Source of the DNA: an uncultured Ruminococcus sp.
Lineage (GTDB): Bacteria > Bacillota > Clostridia > Oscillospirales > Ruminococcaceae
Assembly (NCBI GenBank): GCA_944388405.1
Contig: CALXIQ010000001.1
Coordinates: 1 to 64,000, forward strand
Direction of reading: 5' to 3'
Length of the DNA stretch: 64,000 nucleotides
Part shown: positions 8,413-17,305 of the stretch, in pieces
How positions within the stretch are numbered: position 1 is the first letter of the stretch
Layout of the letters: each line of letters starts with the position of its first letter
The notes under the pieces: generated by a model
Databases searched by the model: none
Told to the model about the DNA's origin: nothing
What the model saw: only the letters and a program-made list of their open reading frames with translations
Program-made: the position numbers and the translations under genes

Positions 8413-9379
8413 GATTCGATGCATTTCCTCTCTCGTAGTATTTTTCATATGCCTTGATAATATCTTGTACAAGCTTGTGTCTTACAACGTCCTTTTCGGT
8501 AAGACGATTTATAGAAATATCCTCGATGTTTTTCAGAACACGGGTAGCTTCAATAAGTCCCGAACGCTTTGAATCGGGCAGGTCAATCTGAGTGACATCG
8601 CCGGTTATTACAATCTTTGAATTAAAGCCAAGACGAGTAAGAAACATTTTCATCTGCTCAGGGGTAGTGTTCTGCGCCTCGTCAAGGATAATAAACGAAT
8701 CGTCAAGGGTGCGGCCTCTCATGTATGCAAGTGGGGCTACCTCGATGCAGCCTCTTTCCTGCTGTTTTGCAAAGGTTTCGGGACCCAGCATTTCAAACAA
8801 AGCGTCGTACAGCGGTCTTAAATAGGGGTCAACTTTATTCTGCAAATCTCCCGGCAGAAAGCCCAGCTTTTCACCGGCTTCCACCGCAGGGCGTGTGAGA
8901 ATGATTTTATTTACCTCATGGGCTCTGAACGCCTTTACCGCCATTGCAACGGCAAGGTACGTTTTACCTGTTCCGGCAGGTCCTACTCCCAGCACTATGG
9001 TTTTGTTTCTAATAGCGTCCACATACTTTTTCTGCCCCAGAGTCTTGGGCTTTACGATTCTGCCGTTCATGGTAACGCATATGCCGTCGTCTGTGAGGTT
9101 GTTAATCTCGTTTTGAGTGCCTTCCTTTACCAGAGAAAACACATATCTTATGTTCTGCTCGTTTATGTTTTCGCCCTTGTTGGCAAGGGCTATAAGCGCT
9201 TCAATCGCCTTGGAAGCTGAATATACATTTTCCTCTTCTCCGGTAATCTTTATATCGCTTCCCCGGCTGAGAATAACCACGTTATACTGACGCTGAATAA
9301 GATTAATGTTTTCATCGTAATTGCCAAACAGATTTAAAACAACTTCCATTCTGTCCACATTTATTGTTTTTTCTATCAT
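8399..9379 (-). CDS. phoH: PhoH-like ATPase (PhoH/YbeZ family)
   Basis: This 326-residue protein has an N-terminal KH-like domain and a P-loop ATPase domain with Walker A GPAGTGKT at 133-140 and Walker B FIILDEAQN near 232-240. YbeZ-type proteins bind YbeY and are thought to act as its ATPase or helicase partner in rRNA processing, which agrees with the overlap between the two genes here. Length is typical. The first gene after a sigma-A promoter at 9444-9472, it heads the operon running to mutS2. The ribosome site before the chosen ATG is weak. Confidence 0.95.
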   Translation of the reverse strand: MIEKTINVDRMEVVLNLFGNYDENINLIQRQYNVVILSRGSDIKITGEEENVYSASKAIEALIALANKGENINEQNIRYVFSLVKEGTQNEINNLTDDGICVTMNGRIVKPKTLGQKKYVDAIRNKTIVLGVGPAGTGKTYLAVAMAVKAFRAHEVNKIILTRPAVEAGEKLGFLPGDLQNKVDPYLRPLYDALFEMLGPETFAKQQERGCIEVAPLAYMRGRTLDDSFIILDEAQNTTPEQMKMFLTRLGFNSKIVITGDVTQIDLPDSKRSGLIEATRVLKNIEDISINRLTEKDVVRHKLVQDIIKAYEKYYERGNASNHGKG

Positions 9380-9443
9380 TAACAGTTATCTATCCTTCCA
9401 TAGGCATATATATAAGCCTTAGCAATAATTTCATTCACTATTT

Positions 9444-9472
9444 AGTATATCACATTTACATTCAAAATGCAA
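9444..9472 (-). promoter_or_regulatory. Sigma-A promoter of the phoH-era-recO-mutS2 operon
   Basis: On the minus strand TTGCAT (9472-9467) and TATACT (9449-9444) have a 17-base spacer. It lies in the 124-base gap between yqfD and phoH. No terminator for yqfD is evident, so read-through from the sporulation genes is possible. Confidence 0.7.
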
Positions 9473-9503
9473 TGCGTAGACGACGGTTTTTAAGACAATA
9501 TCG

Positions 9504-10721
9504 TTACTTATTTATAAAGAATTCAACCTCCTGGCATATGTCCCCGTAGAGGGTGTACTCAACTGTTACCTCTACGCCGTTTTCTGTAATATTTTCACTG
9601 TAGCTTACGTCTTTGATTTCATATTCCTCAAGAAAGTTGTTTTCATACCTTTCTGCCTGTTCATATGCAAGTTCAAAAGCTTGTTCTTCCGTATATGTAA
9701 CTTCCTTGGAGCTGATTTTATAAAGCTCGGTATGAGTTATTCCTACAGGCAATTCAAAGCCGAATATTGAAAACATATTGGTGCTTGAGGTTTCGCTGTA
9801 TGTTCCCTCCTCTTTCGAGATAAACAGAGGAATATCAGCGTCAAAAATTTTAAGATAGCTTTTGTTTACCGCCTTATCGTCAATCACCTGTTCAACTGCC
9901 TCAAAAGGCTGGGAAAAGGTCTGTTTCAGGGTAAATGTTCCGTATATTTTCCCAAGTGACCTGGCGTATTTCTGAGATACCTCTTTAATTTCCTTGCCGT
10001 TTTCGTATGAGATTTTCTCCGTGATAACAGTGCCGCTGACAAGTATATCTCCCTTGCTTACTCCGCTTCCCACCGTAGTTACCAGCTGACCGTCGTAAAC
10101 CTCAATTTTATCCACCACGGCGTCGTATTTTGCAACCAGATTACATGGAAGTCGTATCTTTCTTGATTCGGGCTTGTCAACATTCTCTACAACGTCAATA
10201 ATAAGCGTTGAGCCGTCGCAGGTTATTCCAGCCCATGAAATACCGTTTACCTTCTGTTTCAGTTCTCTTTCAATTACAGCGCAGTTTATAGACGGCATAA
10301 AGCTTCCTGTCGCAATTCCGTTTTCATGCAAAACGGCTGTAATATCTTTTCTGATTTCCTCATCTTCGCATAAAATCTCCAGGTTAAGCATCAGATTTGA
10401 GGCAATAAAAGAGATAATTAAAGCAGTTATACCTCCTAATACAAGTCCTTTTCTGCTTATAATCTTTTTCAAAATAAAGAATAAGCCTTTTTTCTTTGTG
10501 ATTTTGTATTCAAAAGAAAGCTTATTAAACTCTTCTTCCAGTACGCTTTTGCACCATACCGATGTTTCAAGGTAAAGCACGCCTTTTATTTCCGTTACGT
10601 TTTTGCACGGAATATTTTGCTCCATGATATATTTATACAACTTTTCGTAGCTGTCGCCGATTATCTCATAGCTTATTGTCCCAAGGCTCATTATTTCGCT
10701 TATGCTCCCGATAGAGAGCAC
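9504..10721 (-). CDS. yqfD: Sporulation protein YqfD
   Basis: The 405-residue protein matches YqfD: an N-terminal soluble domain (about 10-85), one membrane helix near 93-113, and a long extracytoplasmic region. YqfD belongs to the sigma-E regulon in Bacillus and is needed for normal sporulation, but its molecular role is unknown. It follows yqfC by 41 bases. The start is uncertain: the GTG at 10721 gives the expected N-terminal length but an AAAGGAGG sits only one base before it, while an in-frame ATG ten codons later lacks a ribosome site. Confidence 0.92.
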   Translation of the reverse strand: MLSIGSISEIMSLGTISYEIIGDSYEKLYKYIMEQNIPCKNVTEIKGVLYLETSVWCKSVLEEEFNKLSFEYKITKKKGLFFILKKIISRKGLVLGGITALIISFIASNLMLNLEILCEDEEIRKDITAVLHENGIATGSFMPSINCAVIERELKQKVNGISWAGITCDGSTLIIDVVENVDKPESRKIRLPCNLVAKYDAVVDKIEVYDGQLVTTVGSGVSKGDILVSGTVITEKISYENGKEIKEVSQKYARSLGKIYGTFTLKQTFSQPFEAVEQVIDDKAVNKSYLKIFDADIPLFISKEEGTYSETSSTNMFSIFGFELPVGITHTELYKISSKEVTYTEEQAFELAYEQAERYENNFLEEYEIKDVSYSENITENGVEVTVEYTLYGDICQEVEFFINK

Positions 10722-10762
10722 GCCTCCTTTCGGTAGTGTGGTGAAGTTTTTTTCAAGATATT

Positions 10763-11050
10763 TTATACATCCCTTTTTCTCTGCTTTTTAGAGGTGAGAG
10801 CTACCGATTCCACAACGCCTGTAACCTCTACCGAATCTGTGCAATAGTTGCTTAAGGTAAGTCCTTTACCCCATATTTCTATTTGAAAGCTTCCGGTAGC
10901 TACTCGAGCCATAACCTCGTTACATTCAAGTATCTGCTTGCAGTTTTCGATCACGACCTTTTTGTTATCTATTATATTAATATATGAGTTAAGGTACATA
11001 AATTCTTTGACTTTTCCCGTGAATTTGATATTTGGCGATTTCCTTTTCAT
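10763..11050 (-). CDS. yqfC: Sporulation protein YqfC (YabP family)
   Basis: A 95-residue protein of the YabP/YqfC family. It shows the typical beta-rich core, including NIKFTGKVKE near residue 7 and a central VVIENCKQILEC stretch. The ATG at 11050 is chosen because GGAG lies 8 bases upstream; a GTG three codons earlier is too close to that site. Pairing with yqfD is universal in spore formers, where both are mother-cell genes. The family's biochemical role is not known. It diverges from ylbJ across a 102-base region. Confidence 0.9.
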   Translation of the reverse strand: MKRKSPNIKFTGKVKEFMYLNSYINIIDNKKVVIENCKQILECNEVMARVATGSFQIEIWGKGLTLSNYCTDSVEVTGVVESVALTSKKQRKRDV

Positions 11051-11078
11051 AAAGCTCACTCCGATTTCTTTTTATACA

Positions 11079-11108
11079 ATTATATTGTCTGAAATTCGGA
11101 CATATACT
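11079..11108 (+). promoter_or_regulatory. Candidate sigma-E type promoter of ylbJ
   Basis: ATTATATT (11079-11086) and CATATACT (11101-11108) are 14 bases apart, close to the sigma-E consensus GKMATATT-14/15-CATACAMT. The position, about 45 bases before ylbJ, and the known sigma-E control of ylbJ in Bacillus agree. The spacer includes an imperfect inverted repeat, GTCTGAAATTCGGAC. Confidence 0.5.
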
Positions 11109-11152
11109 TAAATGAAAAAGAAACCTATATATGCACGGAGGAAGCAGACCAT

Positions 11153-12214
11153 ATGATATTGAAGTGGGAAAAAGCCAAGCCATATATACTAAGCGTTGCG
11201 GCGCTTTGCTGTTGTATAGCCTTAATTATTAATGCAAAAGCCGTATCGGAGGGAGTTATTGCTTCGATATTTAGATGCTTCAATATAATTATTCCGTCCC
11301 TGTTTGCTTTTATGGCTGTTTCGGGTATAATCATAAAAAGCAGGCTTTATTGTTATATTTCAAAGCCCTTTCATATTATCAGTAGGTATCTGCTGAAGCT
11401 GCCCGATAATTTGTTTTTTATATTTGTTTTAGGCAATGTCTGCGGTTACCCTATAGGAATCAAGCTACTTTCACAAATGGTTAAGGAAGAAAAAATCACC
11501 GCCAGAACCGCAGAAATCATGAGCTGTTATTGTTATGCAGGCGGCCCGGCATTTTTAAGCGGAGCAGTAGGCTTGGCTGTGTTCGGAAACAAAAACGTAG
11601 GATTGATTATATTTGTTTCGATTTTAATATCAAATGTGATTATGGCGGTTATTTTAAACAGAATTTATAAAATAAACGATGATAACACGCAAAGCTCTTT
11701 TAATTTCAGTTCCGATATTATTATTGATTCTGCGGTAGATGCCGGAAAATCGCTGTTTACAATGTGTATTCTGATAGTGCTTTTTTCTGCCGTCATGTCA
11801 GTTATGGAAAGCTGTAATGTGTTTGAGTTTGCAGCCGATAGGTTCCATATATCCTCTAACGGTATAGTTTTAATAAAATCTTTTTTTGAAATTTCATCAA
11901 TAGCGCAGCTTTACGGAGCGCCATACAGGCTGCTTCCCCTTATAACTTCATTGTGCGGATTCGGCGGCTTGTGCGTTATGCTTCAGGTTACCGCAGTAAA
12001 TTCTCACGCATTTTCGCTGAAAAAGTTTTTTCTGTCAAGAGTGCTGTTATTTGCGATTCAATATGCGGTAAGCTTTGCGATGTTTAAGTTATACGCTCCA
12101 CGATATATATCCGCTTCTTCCCAAAGCGCTCAGGTAATTGTGGATTTTAATAATTTTGTGCCGTCGGTTTGCTTGATTATGATGCTTTTTATGCTGGCAT
12201 TAAGGAAAAAATAG
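11153..12214 (+). CDS. ylbJ: Sporulation integral membrane protein YlbJ
   Basis: The 353-residue protein has about eight hydrophobic segments and nucleoside-recognition (Gate) type motifs, notably GNVCGYPIGIKLL near 96-108, CYCYAGGPAFLSGAVG near 123-138, and a second half-repeat with CGFGGLCVMLQVT near 268-280. YlbJ is required for spore cortex formation in Bacillus and is part of the sigma-E regulon; a transport role has been suggested but its substrate is not established. GGAGG lies 11 bases before the ATG. It is the only plus-strand gene between 2 and 39 kb and ends at a bidirectional terminator shared with metA. Confidence 0.93.
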   Translation: MILKWEKAKPYILSVAALCCCIALIINAKAVSEGVIASIFRCFNIIIPSLFAFMAVSGIIIKSRLYCYISKPFHIISRYLLKLPDNLFFIFVLGNVCGYPIGIKLLSQMVKEEKITARTAEIMSCYCYAGGPAFLSGAVGLAVFGNKNVGLIIFVSILISNVIMAVILNRIYKINDDNTQSSFNFSSDIIIDSAVDAGKSLFTMCILIVLFSAVMSVMESCNVFEFAADRFHISSNGIVLIKSFFEISSIAQLYGAPYRLLPLITSLCGFGGLCVMLQVTAVNSHAFSLKKFFLSRVLLFAIQYAVSFAMFKLYAPRYISASSQSAQVIVDFNNFVPSVCLIMMLFMLALRKK

Positions 12215-12220
12215 CGTAAA

Positions 12221-12259
12221 AATACCGGGCAAAGTGCATTTACAGCTTTGCTCGGTATT
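12221..12259. terminator. Bidirectional terminator between ylbJ and metA
   Basis: Arms AATACCGGGCAAAG (12221-12234) and CTTTGCTCGGTATT (12246-12259) pair with one mismatch. The plus side is followed by GTTT and the minus side by a TTTT run. It lies between the convergent stops of ylbJ and metA. Confidence 0.8.
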
Positions 12260-12261
12260 GT

Positions 12262-13188
12262 TTAGCGTTTAACAGGCGCCAGGTCGTTTAAATTGTACGG
12301 CGTTCTCTGATATACACAGTAATTAAGCCAGTTTGCATACATCAGATTTGCTGAGCAGCTCCAATTGAAAACGGGAGTAAGCTGCGGATTGTTCTCGGGG
12401 AAATAGTTGTAGGGAATTTCGATATCAATTCCCTTTTCAATATCTCTGAAGTATTCGTTTGCCAGCGTATCACGGTCGTATTCCCAATGCCCGAGAAGAT
12501 AAAACTGTCTTTCAGCCTTATCGGAAATAACATGGATACCCGCTTCGTAAGACTCGGCTACGATAATAAGATCGGATACCTTTTCAACGTCCTTCCGCCT
12601 TATCTCCGTATGACGGGAATGGGGGCAGTGAAAAACATCTCCAAAGCCTTTCAGAAGCAGGCTCTGAGGATAGTCTATATGGTGTTTGAAGTTGCCGAAT
12701 TTCTTACAATCAAGCGGATGTTTTGGTATGCCGTAATGATAATATAGCGCTGCCTGAGCGCCCCAGCAGATATGAATAGTAGAATATACATTTGTCTTAG
12801 ACCACTCGAAAACCTCGCAAAGTTCGTTCCAATAATCAACATCCGTGTACTCCATCAGCTCTACGGGAGCTCCCGTGATAATCAGACCGTCATACCTGTT
12901 ACCCTTTACCTCGTCAAAGGATTTGTAAAAAGCAAGCATATGCTCCTGAGGTGTATTTTTTGAAATGTGGTTCATCTGCACCAAGTCGATGTCCACGTGG
13001 AGAGGGGTGTTGCTTAACAGTCTGAGCAGCTGAGTTTCGGTAACTATTTTATTGGGCATAAGGTTGACTATGGCAATTTTCAGTGCACGTATATCCTGAT
13101 GGTCGGCACGGTCAGTGGGTATTACAAATATTCTTTCGGCTTCCAGAGTAGAAAAGGCAGGAAGATTATTTGGTATCTTTATCGGCAT
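12262..13188 (-). CDS. metA: Homoserine O-acetyltransferase (MetA family)
   Basis: This 308-residue enzyme activates homoserine for methionine synthesis. The nucleophile is Cys141 in HICWGAQA, and GHWEYD supplies the His/Glu pair of the class-I amidotransferase-like fold. MetA enzymes were often labelled succinyltransferases, but a Glu at the position equal to Bacillus cereus Glu111 marks acetyl-CoA users; here it is Glu110 in APVELMEY, where Escherichia coli has Gly. GAAGGTG precedes the ATG, and a promoter lies 36 bases upstream with no S-box in the short leader. It is a single-gene unit bounded by the terminator shared with ylbJ. Confidence 0.95.
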   Translation of the reverse strand: MPIKIPNNLPAFSTLEAERIFVIPTDRADHQDIRALKIAIVNLMPNKIVTETQLLRLLSNTPLHVDIDLVQMNHISKNTPQEHMLAFYKSFDEVKGNRYDGLIITGAPVELMEYTDVDYWNELCEVFEWSKTNVYSTIHICWGAQAALYYHYGIPKHPLDCKKFGNFKHHIDYPQSLLLKGFGDVFHCPHSRHTEIRRKDVEKVSDLIIVAESYEAGIHVISDKAERQFYLLGHWEYDRDTLANEYFRDIEKGIDIEIPYNYFPENNPQLTPVFNWSCSANLMYANWLNYCVYQRTPYNLNDLAPVKR

Positions 13189-13223
13189 TTTATTTTCACC
13201 TTCAATTACAATCTAATTATTTT

Positions 13224-13252
13224 ATTATACCACATTATCCATTGAATTTCAA
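13224..13252 (-). promoter_or_regulatory. Sigma-A promoter of metA
   Basis: On the minus strand TTGAAA (13252-13247) and a perfect TATAAT (13229-13224) are 17 bases apart. The leader is only about 30 bases, too short for a SAM or T-box riboswitch. The rest of the 206-base gap holds only the hairpin at 13343-13373. Confidence 0.8.
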
Positions 13253-13342
13253 GCAAAACAGGATGCTGTTCAGTAAATATTTGAAAATCAGTCTTTCGAT
13301 AATCAACATATTTTTGTGATTGTATTTCCTTCACACTAAACA

Positions 13343-13373
13343 GAGAGCGAAAGCAGGGCTTGCTTTCGCTCTC
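13343..13373 (-). terminator. Hairpin after the U32 peptidase-family gene, probable terminator
   Basis: GAGAGCGAAAGCA (13343-13355) and TGCTTTCGCTCTC (13361-13373) form a perfect 13-bp stem with a 5-base loop, 22 bases after the stop. The following minus-strand bases (TGTTTAG) are only weakly T-rich, so efficiency is uncertain. Confidence 0.6.
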
Positions 13374-13394
13374 ATAATAAACATAGTATGTCTA

Positions 13395-14618
13395 TTATTT
13401 TTTCATTCTTATAATCGAGTTTTTCGGAAATTCATTTTCGCACGGGATGGACAGCTTCATCATGGCGTGATTGGCAGTTTCAACCTGCTCGCCGTATTCG
13501 TTGTAAATAACATCGGCTGTAATCTCTGTAGGTTTGCAGCCGGGAGATAAAACCTCAAGAGTATCTCCTGCGTTAAATTTGTTTCGCTGCTGAGCGTAAA
13601 TTCTGCCGTCCTTGCATTCTTCAACAACTGCCACAACGTCGTAATCACGTATATAGCCGCTGTTTTCATAATACTGACAGTCTTTGGGATGACCGAAAAA
13701 GAAGCCGGTGCAGTAAGCCCTGTGGCTTACCTTAAATACCTCGTCGTGAATCCATTGGGGCAGCTTGAAGTTTTCAGGGTCACGCTTGTAAATATCCATA
13801 GCCATTCTGTATGCGTTGGTTACCACCGAAACATAGTAAGACGACTTGGCTCTGCCCTCGATTTTAAAGCTGTCAACTCCAGCCTTGGCAAGCTTGTCTA
13901 TATGGTCGATCATGCAAAGGTCTTTGGCGTTGAGTATATAAGTACCCTTTTCGTCCTCAAATATAGGGTAAAACTCATTGGGACGCTTTTCTTCCATAAG
14001 ATGATATCCCCATCTGCATGGCTGAGCGCATTCGCCACGGTTAGCGTCGCGGTTGATAAGGTACTGGGAAAGCAGACATCTGCCTGAAAAGCTTACGCAC
14101 ATTGCTCCGTGGACAAACACTTCTATTTCCAGGCCTTTTGGAGTTTTAGCACGTATCTCCGCAATTTCTTCAAGGGAAAGCTCTCTTGCAAGCACCACCC
14201 TTTTAGCTCCCATATTGTAAAACTCATTGGCGGTAACGTAATTGACTATACCTGCCTGTGTGGAAACGTGGATTTCCATATCGGGAGTGTACTTTTTTAT
14301 TAGCGAAAAAACGCCGATGTCGTTGGCTATTAAAGCATCCACTCCCGCATCGGAGGCTTGTTTTGCAAACTTCTCGAACTGAGCAATCTCTGAATTGTGA
14401 GGCAGCGTATTGCAGGTAAGATATATCCTCTTACCTCTTTTATGAACTTCGTCAGCCGCCATTTTAAGAGTTTCAAAATCAAAATTTGCTGAAGCCGCTC
14501 TCATTCCAAACATCTTTCCGCCCAGATAAACGGCGTCCGCTCCAAAGTCAAGCGCAGCATACAACCGCTCTGTATCACCAACAGGTGAAAGTATTTCCAG
14601 CAATGCGGAATCAGACAT
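13395..14618 (-). CDS. U32 peptidase-family protein, probable tRNA hydroxylation protein (TrhP/YrrO-like)
   Basis: The 407-residue protein has a TIM-barrel N-terminal half and the U32 signature EVFVHGAMCVSFSGRCLLS near 165-183. The cysteines of CVSFSGRC and ECAQPCRW, about 20 residues apart, match the iron-sulphur ligands of the TrhP/RlhA branch, which hydroxylates RNA rather than cutting protein; TrhP makes 5-hydroxyuridine at tRNA position 34 using prephenate. The gene directly follows mltG, as yrrN/yrrO follow yrrL in Bacillus, though the intervening trmR is missing here. Family assignment is secure; the RNA target is inferred. Confidence 0.87.
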   Translation of the reverse strand: MSDSALLEILSPVGDTERLYAALDFGADAVYLGGKMFGMRAASANFDFETLKMAADEVHKRGKRIYLTCNTLPHNSEIAQFEKFAKQASDAGVDALIANDIGVFSLIKKYTPDMEIHVSTQAGIVNYVTANEFYNMGAKRVVLARELSLEEIAEIRAKTPKGLEIEVFVHGAMCVSFSGRCLLSQYLINRDANRGECAQPCRWGYHLMEEKRPNEFYPIFEDEKGTYILNAKDLCMIDHIDKLAKAGVDSFKIEGRAKSSYYVSVVTNAYRMAMDIYKRDPENFKLPQWIHDEVFKVSHRAYCTGFFFGHPKDCQYYENSGYIRDYDVVAVVEECKDGRIYAQQRNKFNAGDTLEVLSPGCKPTEITADVIYNEYGEQVETANHAMMKLSIPCENEFPKNSIIRMKK

Positions 14619-14644
14619 TCAAAAACAAATCCTTTCGTATATGT

Positions 14645-16090
14645 TTAAGCCAGCCCTGCCTTAACAAGGTTTTCTTCGTGCTCTTCCAGAGTTTCTGCAA
14701 AGAAGCTCTCGCCTGTTTCCAGGTTGTTGCAGAAGTAATAATAATTTGTGTCATCAGGATTCAGCACCGCATTTATGGCGTCAAGCCCCGGATTACACAC
14801 CGGTCCCGCAGGCAGCCCCTCACATTCATAGGTGTCGTAGCTGTTTGAAAAATGCTCTATTGAAGCGTCGCTGTCTGCCTTTACAACAATAACTCTTTCT
14901 ATGTAATTGCTTGTGGCGTCAGACTGCAACGACGGGAAAGTATCGCTGTCGTCAAGTCTGTTGAGGAAGACAGAAGCGACTGTAGGCATTTCCTCTACCG
15001 AATTAGCTTCCCACTGAACGATTGACGCTAAGGTGATAACCTCGCTGAGGGTAAGACCCTGCTCATCCATCTGCTCGTACATTTCATCTGTGATCATATC
15101 TTCAAAATGATCTCTTATGATTCTTGTTACATTATAAGCGGAATCGCCTACATAAAATTCGTATGTGTCAGGGAAGAAAAATCCTTCCATTCTGTAAAAT
15201 GCGTCGACATTTTCGGTAATCCGCTCCTCAAAGCTGTAATTTTGATTCCTGTTAAATTCAAACAGAAAATCGTCAGCCGAGCATACTCCATTTTCCTGAA
15301 GAAGATTAGCGGCGTCAAGTAGAGTCAAGCCTTCCTGGAACGTTATAGTAACGGTTTCATACGATTCACGCATTGTTGCCAGTTCATCAATGACAGCGGC
15401 ATAGCCCATAGAGGGATGCAAAGTAATATCTCCCGGATAAATCGTCGGCGAGCTCTTTAAGCGCATGGTTATTTTAAACAGCGTTTTATTGTTGATTATC
15501 TGATTGTCAACAAGTATCTGGGCTATTTCGTCAGTAGTGGAGTTTTCGGGTATGTTAAAGGTTACTTCATTTTCACTCTTGCCTATTCCCGTGTATTCCA
15601 TGCCAAGTGAAATTCCGCCGATTGCGACAACAATCGAAATAGTAAGAATAACCACAACAATAATCAAGCCGCTGAATATGGAGGTGTTTATTCTGCTCTT
15701 CTTTTTCTTTTTCTTCTTATGTACATTTTTCTTTGCAGTTGGCTGCACATTTTTGTTCGCAGGCTGATTGGTTGTTGCCGCAGAAGATTTTGCACCGACC
15801 TCAGCCTTTATCACAGGCTCTGCCTCGACATCGGTCTTGTCGGATGATTGGCTGTCTTTCGTTGAATCGACGCTTTTATTAGCCTTCACCGCAGCTTCCT
15901 CCTGATTATCAGGTGAAACATTTTCATTTGCAGCTTCCTGTGGAGCCTTTTCAATATCGGCAGCTTTATCGGAAACCTTGTTTTCCTCAACAGGCGCCTC
16001 ATCCTCAGGCTTTGCCGCAGATTCCTTTTCAAGCTTTTTGGCATTAACGTCGTTGATTATATCGTCAATGCTGAAATCCTTTTTATCCAT
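14645..16090 (-). CDS. mltG: Endolytic murein transglycosylase MltG (YceG family)
   Basis: MltG cleaves nascent glycan strands at the membrane. From the ATG at 16090 the protein has 481 residues: a long hydrophilic, acidic and Ala-rich cytoplasmic region (1-125), a stretch of seven lysines, one membrane helix near 137-162, then the YceG domain. The catalytic glutamate is expected in LASIVQWEAN near residue 355. The cytoplasmic extension is unusually long. The start overlaps the end of fthC by 8 bases and aligns with DFSIDDIINDV-type N termini; a longer frame upstream lacks support. Confidence 0.92.
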   Translation of the reverse strand: MDKKDFSIDDIINDVNAKKLEKESAAKPEDEAPVEENKVSDKAADIEKAPQEAANENVSPDNQEEAAVKANKSVDSTKDSQSSDKTDVEAEPVIKAEVGAKSSAATTNQPANKNVQPTAKKNVHKKKKKKKSRINTSIFSGLIIVVVILTISIVVAIGGISLGMEYTGIGKSENEVTFNIPENSTTDEIAQILVDNQIINNKTLFKITMRLKSSPTIYPGDITLHPSMGYAAVIDELATMRESYETVTITFQEGLTLLDAANLLQENGVCSADDFLFEFNRNQNYSFEERITENVDAFYRMEGFFFPDTYEFYVGDSAYNVTRIIRDHFEDMITDEMYEQMDEQGLTLSEVITLASIVQWEANSVEEMPTVASVFLNRLDDSDTFPSLQSDATSNYIERVIVVKADSDASIEHFSNSYDTYECEGLPAGPVCNPGLDAINAVLNPDDTNYYYFCNNLETGESFFAETLEEHEENLVKAGLA

Positions 16091-16691
16091 TTTGTTTATC
16101 AATCCTCTCACAATTTGAAAATCTAATAATTTCGGTTTCCGTAACAAGAACGTTCACAGGTATATCGTAAACAGAGCCCGGCAATTTATCGACAATGCAA
16201 TTGTCATAGCAAAGCCCTATGGTAACACCGTCGAAGTCAGATAAAAACCTATCGTAAAATCCTTTCCCATATCCCAGCCTGAATCCTTTTCTGTCATATG
16301 AAAGCGCAGGCACAAGGCATATTTGATTGCAATTATTTTCAATTTCTTCACAGTACTCTTTGGGTTCTCTTATTCCGAAATATCCGCTTTCAAGATCGTC
16401 AAACGACGCTATTTTATAAAATCGCATTATATTTGATCCACTTATGCATCTCGGAGCAAACACCGTTTTGCTATTGCTGAAAGAAAAATTTACTGTTCTT
16501 TCCGTGTCAACCTCAATATCTGAGGAAATGTAAGTTAAAATTTCATCAGCCAATAGAAGCTCGGTCATACTGATGAGATTTTGGTATATCTTTTTGTCTT
16601 TTAAATTTTTCTCGTCACGGGTCATTTGTCTGCGGATGTTTTTGAAATGAACACGCAATGAGTTTTTGTCTGTATAGTTGTTTATTTGCAT
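16083..16691 (-). CDS. fthC: 5-formyltetrahydrofolate cyclo-ligase
   Basis: The enzyme converts 5-formyltetrahydrofolate to methenyltetrahydrofolate using ATP. The 202-residue protein has the basic N-terminal helix (LRVHFKNIRRQM) and the C-terminal signature RLGYGKGFYDRFL that binds phosphate. Length fits the family (180-200). Its ATG lies in the last codons of the DJ-1 gene, with GAGG 10 bases upstream, and its stop overlaps the mltG start, so the three genes are translationally linked. It sits between unrelated functions, as it often does. Confidence 0.93.
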   Translation of the reverse strand: MQINNYTDKNSLRVHFKNIRRQMTRDEKNLKDKKIYQNLISMTELLLADEILTYISSDIEVDTERTVNFSFSNSKTVFAPRCISGSNIMRFYKIASFDDLESGYFGIREPKEYCEEIENNCNQICLVPALSYDRKGFRLGYGKGFYDRFLSDFDGVTIGLCYDNCIVDKLPGSVYDIPVNVLVTETEIIRFSNCERIDKQNG

Positions 16692-17224
16692 TGGAGGGTA
16701 GCCTCAAGCTGCTCGGCTTTTGACTTGGAAAACATAGCTTCAACAAGCTTTAAAGCGAAAGAAACAGCTGCGCCTGCTCCTTTGGCGGTAATGTAATTTC
16801 CATCTACTGCCACAAGTTGAGAGGTAACCTGCGCTCCGATAAGCTGGCTCTCAAAGCCGGGGAAGCATGTTGCGAATCTTCCCTTTAAAAGCCCTTTGTG
16901 ACCGAGAATCTTCGGCGCGGCGCAAATTGCTCCGATTAGCTTATCAGAATCTGAACAGTAATCTATTGCCGCCTGAACCTCGGGACAGTTTTCCAGGTTG
17001 TCAGCCCCCGGCATACCTCCCGGCAGAACAATCATTTCAAGCTCGTTGTTCAGCTTGATTTCGTCTACAGTAATATCAGTGATAAATTTAATACCGTGGG
17101 ATGCGGTTATTTCCCTTGAACCGATACCTACAGTTTTAACCTCAGCTCCTGCGCGCCTTAAAATATCAGTGGGAGCAACTGCTTCGATTTCTTCAAATCC
17201 GTTGGCTAAAAATACATACACCAT
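16682..17224 (-). CDS. DJ-1/PfpI family protein
   Basis: A 180-residue class-I glutamine-amidotransferase-like protein of the DJ-1/YajL branch. Reactive Cys101 lies in the nucleophile elbow GAICAAPKIL, with conserved acidic residues in NGFEEIEAV near 9-17 and GGMPGADNL near 69-77. Relatives have been reported as glyoxalases, deglycases or chaperones; which applies here is not known. The ATG at 17224 is used because GGAAG lies 7 bases upstream; the frame extends six codons further without a ribosome site. It overlaps fthC by 10 bases. Confidence 0.9.
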   Translation of the reverse strand: MVYVFLANGFEEIEAVAPTDILRRAGAEVKTVGIGSREITASHGIKFITDITVDEIKLNNELEMIVLPGGMPGADNLENCPEVQAAIDYCSDSDKLIGAICAAPKILGHKGLLKGRFATCFPGFESQLIGAQVTSQLVAVDGNYITAKGAGAAVSFALKLVEAMFSKSKAEQLEATLQCK

Positions 17225-17305
17225 AATAAAACTTCCTTTCAAAAGAAATTTACAAGCCTGAATAAATATTATTTTGATATGCCGCTGTTTTTAGGTAAAA
17301 ACCGT

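Noticed and set aside
13189..13260. A SAM riboswitch upstream of metA
   Set aside because: The promoter leaves a leader of only about 30 bases, with none of the S-box helices.
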